From the NCBI RefSeq assembly GCF_001593605.1, contig NZ_CP012836.1:1054001-1118000 (forward strand): a stretch of DNA of 64,000 bases, in the 5' to 3' direction. How positions within the stretch are numbered: position 1 is the first letter of the stretch; the number at the start of each line of letters is the position of its first letter. Made by a program: the position numbers and the translations under genes. This document shows positions 59,820 to 64,000 of this stretch, one piece after another. The DNA is from Algoriphagus sanaruensis (GTDB taxonomy: Bacteria > Bacteroidota > Bacteroidia > Cytophagales > Cyclobacteriaceae). The notes beneath the pieces were generated by a model. It did no database searches. It saw nothing but the letters and a program-made list of their open reading frames with translations, and was not told the DNA's origin.

Positions 59820-62813
59820 ATGAGAAATTATTTACCAAAACTCAAGTCGTTGATGCTTGCGATGGTACTGATGATCGGTACTATAGTAGTCGCCAACGCC
59901 CAAAACCGTTCCATCTCAGGTACTGTCCTGGATGCAACGCTTGGAGACCCTGTACCGGGTGCAACGGTCCTTATCAAAGGAACGACCCGAGGCACGGCCA
60001 CGGATTTGGACGGTAAGTTTACCTTGCCTCTTCAAGCCGGTGACCAAGTGCTTGTTATTTCCTTTGTGGGATACCTCACTCAGGAAGTTGAAATTGGCAA
60101 CCAGTCTACAATTACTGTAAGCCTGCAAGAAGATGTTCAATCTCTTCAGGAAGCAGTAGTTATCGGTTACGGTAGCCAAGACAAAAAAGAAATTACTTCT
60201 GCAGTAGTGGGTGTTAAGCCTGACGACTTCAACAGAGGTAACGTTTCTAACCCTACTCAATTATTGCAAGGTAAAGTAGCGGGTCTGTCTATCACTCGTC
60301 CAGGTGGTAACCCTAACAACGGATTCAATATCCGATTGAGAGGTTTGTCTACCTTCGGAGCTAACTCATCTCCATTGATCGTATTGGACGGTGTAATCGG
60401 TGCTTCTCTTGAGAACGTTGACCCGAATGACATTCAGTCTATCGACGTATTGAAGGATGGTTCTGCTGCTGCGATCTACGGTGCTAGAGGTTCTTCTGGT
60501 GTTATCTTGATCACCACTACAAAGCAAGGAAAGAAAGAAGGCACAACTAACGTGACCATCAACTCTTTTGCGACCATGGATCAGGCTACTAACTTGATTC
60601 CTGTATTGTCAGCTGAAGAATTTGTAGCTAGAGGTGGTACTAACTTTGGAAGCAATACTGACTGGAGACAAGAATTGATCTCTGATGCAGTTTCTTATAC
60701 AACCAACGCTTCTGTGTCTGGTAGCTTTGGTAACTCAAGCTACATGGCTTCTGTGAACTATCGTGACAACAACGGTATCGTTGACGGAGTTGGAAATGAG
60801 CGTTTGAACACTCGTTTGAACCTTTCTCAAGGTGCAATGAACAACAGATTGAGATTCAACGTGAACTTGTCTTTCACTAACGTTGATTCTGAATCAATCA
60901 ATGATGCTGCATTCCGATATGCAACTATCTACAACCCTACTGCTCCTGTCTTCCAAGAGAATACACAGGATAGCAGAGATTTCGGAGGATATTTCCAACG
61001 AGATTTGTTTGACTTCTACAATCCAGTTGCTCTTGCTAGACAGCAAAAATTCGTAGGTGAAACAAAAACTGCTTTGACTTCTTACAGAGCTGAATTTGAC
61101 ATCCTTCCAAACTTGACTTGGTCTGCTCAGTATTCCCAAGACCGTAGAAATACACTTTCTGGTGCATTCTGGTCTTTGAATGACTTCCAAGTAGGTATCG
61201 GTGCTCAAGGTTCTGCTGAAAGAACAACTTATGATAGATCTCAGCGAATCTTGGAATCTACTTTGAGATACGAAACTGATCTTTCTTCTAAATTGAATAT
61301 GACCCTTTTGGGTGGTGTGGGTACACAGTACACAACTACTCAAGGTTTCAATGCTCGAGTTAGACAATTCCTATTCGATGTGGGATGGAATAACTTAGGT
61401 GCTGGTGCAATCCGTTTGGGTAACAACACCAACGTATTCTCTTACGCTAACCAAGATCAATTGAACTCTGCATTTGGTCGTGCTAACTTCAACTGGGACA
61501 ACATGATCTTCGTGTCTGCTTCAGTAAGAGCTGAAACTTACTCTGGTTTCGGCCCAAATAACCAAACTGGTGTGTTCCCTGCATTCTCTGTAGGTTCTGA
61601 CTTCACCCAGATCTTCGATATGGGAATCTTCAGTCAGTTCAAGCCAAGAGTATCCTACGGTGTAACTGGTAACCTTCCTCCATCTCCAACCTTGGCGTTG
61701 GGTGTGTTCGGTAATGGTAACAGAATCGACCTTGATGGTGACCCATTGACTCAGAATGACATCTTCGTAGGTATCACTCAGCAGTCTAACCCTAACAGAG
61801 ACTTGAAGTGGGAAACTAAGAAAGAATTTAACGTGGGTGTTGACTTCGGCATGTTTGATGGCAAAGTGAACGGTAGCGTTGATTACTATACCAGAAATAT
61901 CTCTGACCTTCTATTTAATGTACCAGTTGCTACAGGTGGTCCAAACCCATTTGATCCAGGACGTTTCAACACGGCTTCTTCTACTTGGGTAAACTTGGCT
62001 GACTTGAGAGCTGCAGGTTTTGAATTCGCAGTTGGTGTTAACCAAATCGGAAAAGGTTCTTTGAAGTGGAGCCCTAACTTCAACTTCACCATCTACGACA
62101 AAACTACTATCGAAAGCTTGTCAGCTGGTGAGTTAGGATTCGACGAATTGCGTTTCGCAACTCCAGGTGCTCCAGGTCAGAACAACAACCCAATCATCTA
62201 CAACAGAGTAGGTCAAACATTGGGTGATTTCTACGGTCCAAGATTGTTGGGTTACACTGAAGCTGGTCAATATATCCTTTCTACTACCGATCCTAACGAA
62301 TTTGAAAAGCTAGGTAACGGTCTACCAAAAGGTGAATTCGGTTTCGCTAACTCCTTTGCTTACGGTCAGTGGACATTGAATGTATTCTTGAGAGGTGCTT
62401 GGGGTCATGACTTGTACAACTCTTACAGAGGTTTCTACGAGAATGCTGATGGAGCTTCTAACACTTGGAACTCTGTCGTAACTGACAAGACTCCAACTAG
62501 CCCACTAGTAACTTCTACTCCTACATTCAACAGCTCATACATTGAAGATGCTTCATTTGTACGCTTGGACAACATGGAATTGGGTTACAATTTCAAAACC
62601 AATTCTCCAAATTTGAGTTCTTTGAGAGTGTACTTTGCAGCACAGAACTTATTTACAATTACCAATTACACAGGTATCGACCCAGAAGTTAGAATCAATG
62701 ACTCTGAAAACGGTGACGGATTTACTACCTCACTTTCTCCGGGTATCGAGCGTAGAAATACTTATTTCCAAACTCGTTCATTCACTTTGGGTGTAACTGT
62801 GAACTTCAAATAA
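59820..62813 (+). CDS. SusC/RagA-family TonB-linked outer membrane protein
   Basis: A 997-residue nutrient importer of the SusC type. I take ATG 59820 as start (MRNYLPKLKSLMLAM), giving a signal peptide to about residue 28 (VVANAQ); an ATG at 59724 would add 32 residues. Domains: carboxypeptidase-like (about 31-105; RSISGTVLDATLGDPVPGA), the TonB-box region with EAVVIGYGSQDKKEITSAV, plug (about 120-230; LQGKVAGLSITRPGGNPNNG, IDVLKDGSAAAIYGARGSSG) and barrel ending in FTLGVTVNFK. A susD gene follows after 19 nt. Codon use is markedly uniform (GGT, AAC, TTC, ACC), unlike neighbours, suggesting high expression. Substrate unknown. Confidence 0.94.
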   Translation: MRNYLPKLKSLMLAMVLMIGTIVVANAQNRSISGTVLDATLGDPVPGATVLIKGTTRGTATDLDGKFTLPLQAGDQVLVISFVGYLTQEVEIGNQSTITVSLQEDVQSLQEAVVIGYGSQDKKEITSAVVGVKPDDFNRGNVSNPTQLLQGKVAGLSITRPGGNPNNGFNIRLRGLSTFGANSSPLIVLDGVIGASLENVDPNDIQSIDVLKDGSAAAIYGARGSSGVILITTTKQGKKEGTTNVTINSFATMDQATNLIPVLSAEEFVARGGTNFGSNTDWRQELISDAVSYTTNASVSGSFGNSSYMASVNYRDNNGIVDGVGNERLNTRLNLSQGAMNNRLRFNVNLSFTNVDSESINDAAFRYATIYNPTAPVFQENTQDSRDFGGYFQRDLFDFYNPVALARQQKFVGETKTALTSYRAEFDILPNLTWSAQYSQDRRNTLSGAFWSLNDFQVGIGAQGSAERTTYDRSQRILESTLRYETDLSSKLNMTLLGGVGTQYTTTQGFNARVRQFLFDVGWNNLGAGAIRLGNNTNVFSYANQDQLNSAFGRANFNWDNMIFVSASVRAETYSGFGPNNQTGVFPAFSVGSDFTQIFDMGIFSQFKPRVSYGVTGNLPPSPTLALGVFGNGNRIDLDGDPLTQNDIFVGITQQSNPNRDLKWETKKEFNVGVDFGMFDGKVNGSVDYYTRNISDLLFNVPVATGGPNPFDPGRFNTASSTWVNLADLRAAGFEFAVGVNQIGKGSLKWSPNFNFTIYDKTTIESLSAGELGFDELRFATPGAPGQNNNPIIYNRVGQTLGDFYGPRLLGYTEAGQYILSTTDPNEFEKLGNGLPKGEFGFANSFAYGQWTLNVFLRGAWGHDLYNSYRGFYENADGASNTWNSVVTDKTPTSPLVTSTPTFNSSYIEDASFVRLDNMELGYNFKTNSPNLSSLRVYFAAQNLFTITNYTGIDPEVRINDSENGDGFTTSLSPGIERRNTYFQTRSFTLGVTVNFK

Positions 62814-62832
62814 CCAATCAAATTCCACAGAT

Positions 62833-64000
62833 ATGTTTAAATCATTTCGAAAAATCGGTTTAGTGCTTCCCTTGGTATTCGCCTTGGGCGCATGTCAGGA
62901 GCTGGAGCAGGAGGTATTGGATGGGGTTACAGCGGAGGATGTTGCCAATAGCGCCAACCCTAATTTGATTGCTGTACTGAAGGCTTCTGCTTACTCAAGA
63001 ATCGTAGGTTCTTGGGGTGGTCACAATAGTATTTGGTCTATCAACGAAGTAGCATCTGATGAGATGGCGATCACTCAGAAAGGTGCTGACTGGGAAGATG
63101 GTGGTCAGTGGTTGAGAATGCACAGACATACTTGGCAACCTTCTGAAGAATCTTTCAATAACTCTTGGAACTACTGCTACACTGCGATCGGTGAAATCAA
63201 CAACTTGTTGATCCAATATCCGGATGTAGCTGCTTTGGGTGCAGAATTGAGAGTTCTTAGAGCGCTTGTTTACCTTTGGTTAGTGGATTCTTTCGGTAAT
63301 GTTCCTATCGTTACTGAAGAAACAACTGGTGGTAATCCAAGAAACAATACAAGAGCTGAAGTTTTCGCTTTCATCGAAAGCTCAATCAAGGATAACCTTT
63401 CTCTTCTTCCTGCTACTTCAGGTAAATACACCTTGAATCAAGTATCTGCACAAGCAATCTTGGCTAAGTTGTATTTGAATGCTGAAGTATATACTGGAAC
63501 TGCTCGTTGGGCAGATGCAGAAGCTGCAGCTGACGCAGTAATCAATAGCGGACAGTATTCATTGTCTTCTAACTTCTTCAGCAACTTCTCTGAGAGAAAC
63601 TCTGGTTCTACTGAGAACATCTTCACGCTTCCTTATGACCAGAACAATGCTGGTGGTTTCAACTTGGTTCAAATGACTTTGCACTACTTAAGCCAAAACA
63701 CCTTCAACTTGCAGGAGCAGCCTTGGAATGGATATTCTTCTTTGGAAGAATTCTACAACAGCTTTGATGACAATGATGCTAGAAAGAATTCCTTCATCGT
63801 AGGTCCTCAGTTCTCTTCTGACGGTTCTAGATTGAATGATATCTCTGCTGAAGCTAATGACCCTGACGGTCAGCCGTTGACTTTCACTCCAGAAATCAAC
63901 ATGCTTGCTCCTAACGCGTATAGACAAGCTGGTGCTCGTGTAGGTAAATTCGAATTTGCTTCAGGTGCTGGTTCTTCTTTGAACAACGACTATCCGTTGA
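62833..64000 (+). CDS. SusD/RagB-family nutrient-binding lipoprotein (3' end outside window)
   Basis: The gene begins at ATG 62833, 19 nt after susC, and stays open to the window end (389 complete codons), so it is truncated by the boundary. The translation starts MFKSFRKIGLVLPLVFALG followed by AC, a lipobox. The lipidated cysteine (residue 21) is followed by QELEQE, an acidic stretch compatible with surface lipoprotein export. SusD family features include RALVYLWLVDSFGNVPIVTE (about 139-158), with TPR-like helices. QVSAQAILAKLYLNAEVYTG (about 204-223) is another typical segment. It forms the lid of the SusC transporter and binds the substrate. Codon bias matches susC. Confidence 0.93.
   Translation, partial: MFKSFRKIGLVLPLVFALGACQELEQEVLDGVTAEDVANSANPNLIAVLKASAYSRIVGSWGGHNSIWSINEVASDEMAITQKGADWEDGGQWLRMHRHTWQPSEESFNNSWNYCYTAIGEINNLLIQYPDVAALGAELRVLRALVYLWLVDSFGNVPIVTEETTGGNPRNNTRAEVFAFIESSIKDNLSLLPATSGKYTLNQVSAQAILAKLYLNAEVYTGTARWADAEAAADAVINSGQYSLSSNFFSNFSERNSGSTENIFTLPYDQNNAGGFNLVQMTLHYLSQNTFNLQEQPWNGYSSLEEFYNSFDDNDARKNSFIVGPQFSSDGSRLNDISAEANDPDGQPLTFTPEINMLAPNAYRQAGARVGKFEFASGAGSSLNNDYPL

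Noticed and set aside
60894..61367. Open frame of 157 codons antisense to susC
   Set aside because: Arises from the strong codon bias of susC; it shows no motif and has no promoter.

Overview
The window is chromosomal DNA from a member of the Bacteroidota, most likely a marine or freshwater Cytophagia of the Algoriphagus/Cyclobacteriaceae type. The evidence is a SusC/SusD pair, several TonB-dependent receptors with an N-terminal carboxypeptidase-like domain, DUF4249, DUF5606, DUF5686 and DUF5916 proteins, a PorT-like protein, and Bacteroidota-type promoters (-7 box TAnnTTTG). Starts generally lack Shine-Dalgarno sequences and have A-rich upstream DNA. The genus is an inference from remembered protein similarity. 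I see no tRNA, rRNA, CRISPR array, insertion sequence or prophage.

Layout. 1-4026: glycerol use (glpK, glpD) with a divergent DeoR-type regulator and a set of GAAAGTAAT boxes between them. 4023-10596: single housekeeping genes (lipoprotein histidine phosphatase, RluA-type pseudouridine synthase, SSAT-like acetyltransferase, coaX, a YpdA-type flavoprotein, NRDE protein, old-yellow-enzyme reductase, SDR). 10625-13047: a BlaI/M56 pair controlled by three TACGA-N6-TCGTA operators around a consensus promoter; the M56 protein ends in 18-residue repeats. 13061-15855: a TonB receptor and a small membrane protein of unknown function. 16205-31677: a compact division and cell-wall (dcw) cluster mraZ-rsmH-ftsL-ftsI-murE-mraY-murD-ftsW-murG-murC-ftsQ-ftsA-ftsZ, preceded by four 10-bp-phased MraZ boxes. 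murF, murB and ddl are absent from it.

31681-45407: FMN reductase, purine nucleoside phosphorylase, a lipoprotein, a TonB receptor with DUF4249 lipoprotein, two tandem secreted M20 amidohydrolases, an SDR, a TIM-barrel sugar isomerase-like protein, a 56-residue small ORF, DUF5606, engB, ubiE and a PorT-like gene. 45532-50728: a tightly overlapping catabolic operon (small membrane protein, sodium:solute symporter, GH88 hydrolase, flavin oxidoreductase, SDR). 50885-59312: a Ca2+/cation antiporter followed by three large outer-membrane or envelope proteins. 59612-64000: a palindromic LacI-type operator candidate, then susC and a susD gene cut by the window end.

Most of the window is conserved core genome. 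The most informative points are regulatory: three self-consistent operator systems (DeoR, BlaI, MraZ) and the palindrome before susC can be read directly from the DNA. The least familiar coding content is the GH88/symporter/oxidoreductase operon, the repeat tail of the M56 protein, the small ORF at 42210 and the small membrane protein beside the receptor at 13061. I did not find a clearly new multi-gene defence or mobile system.
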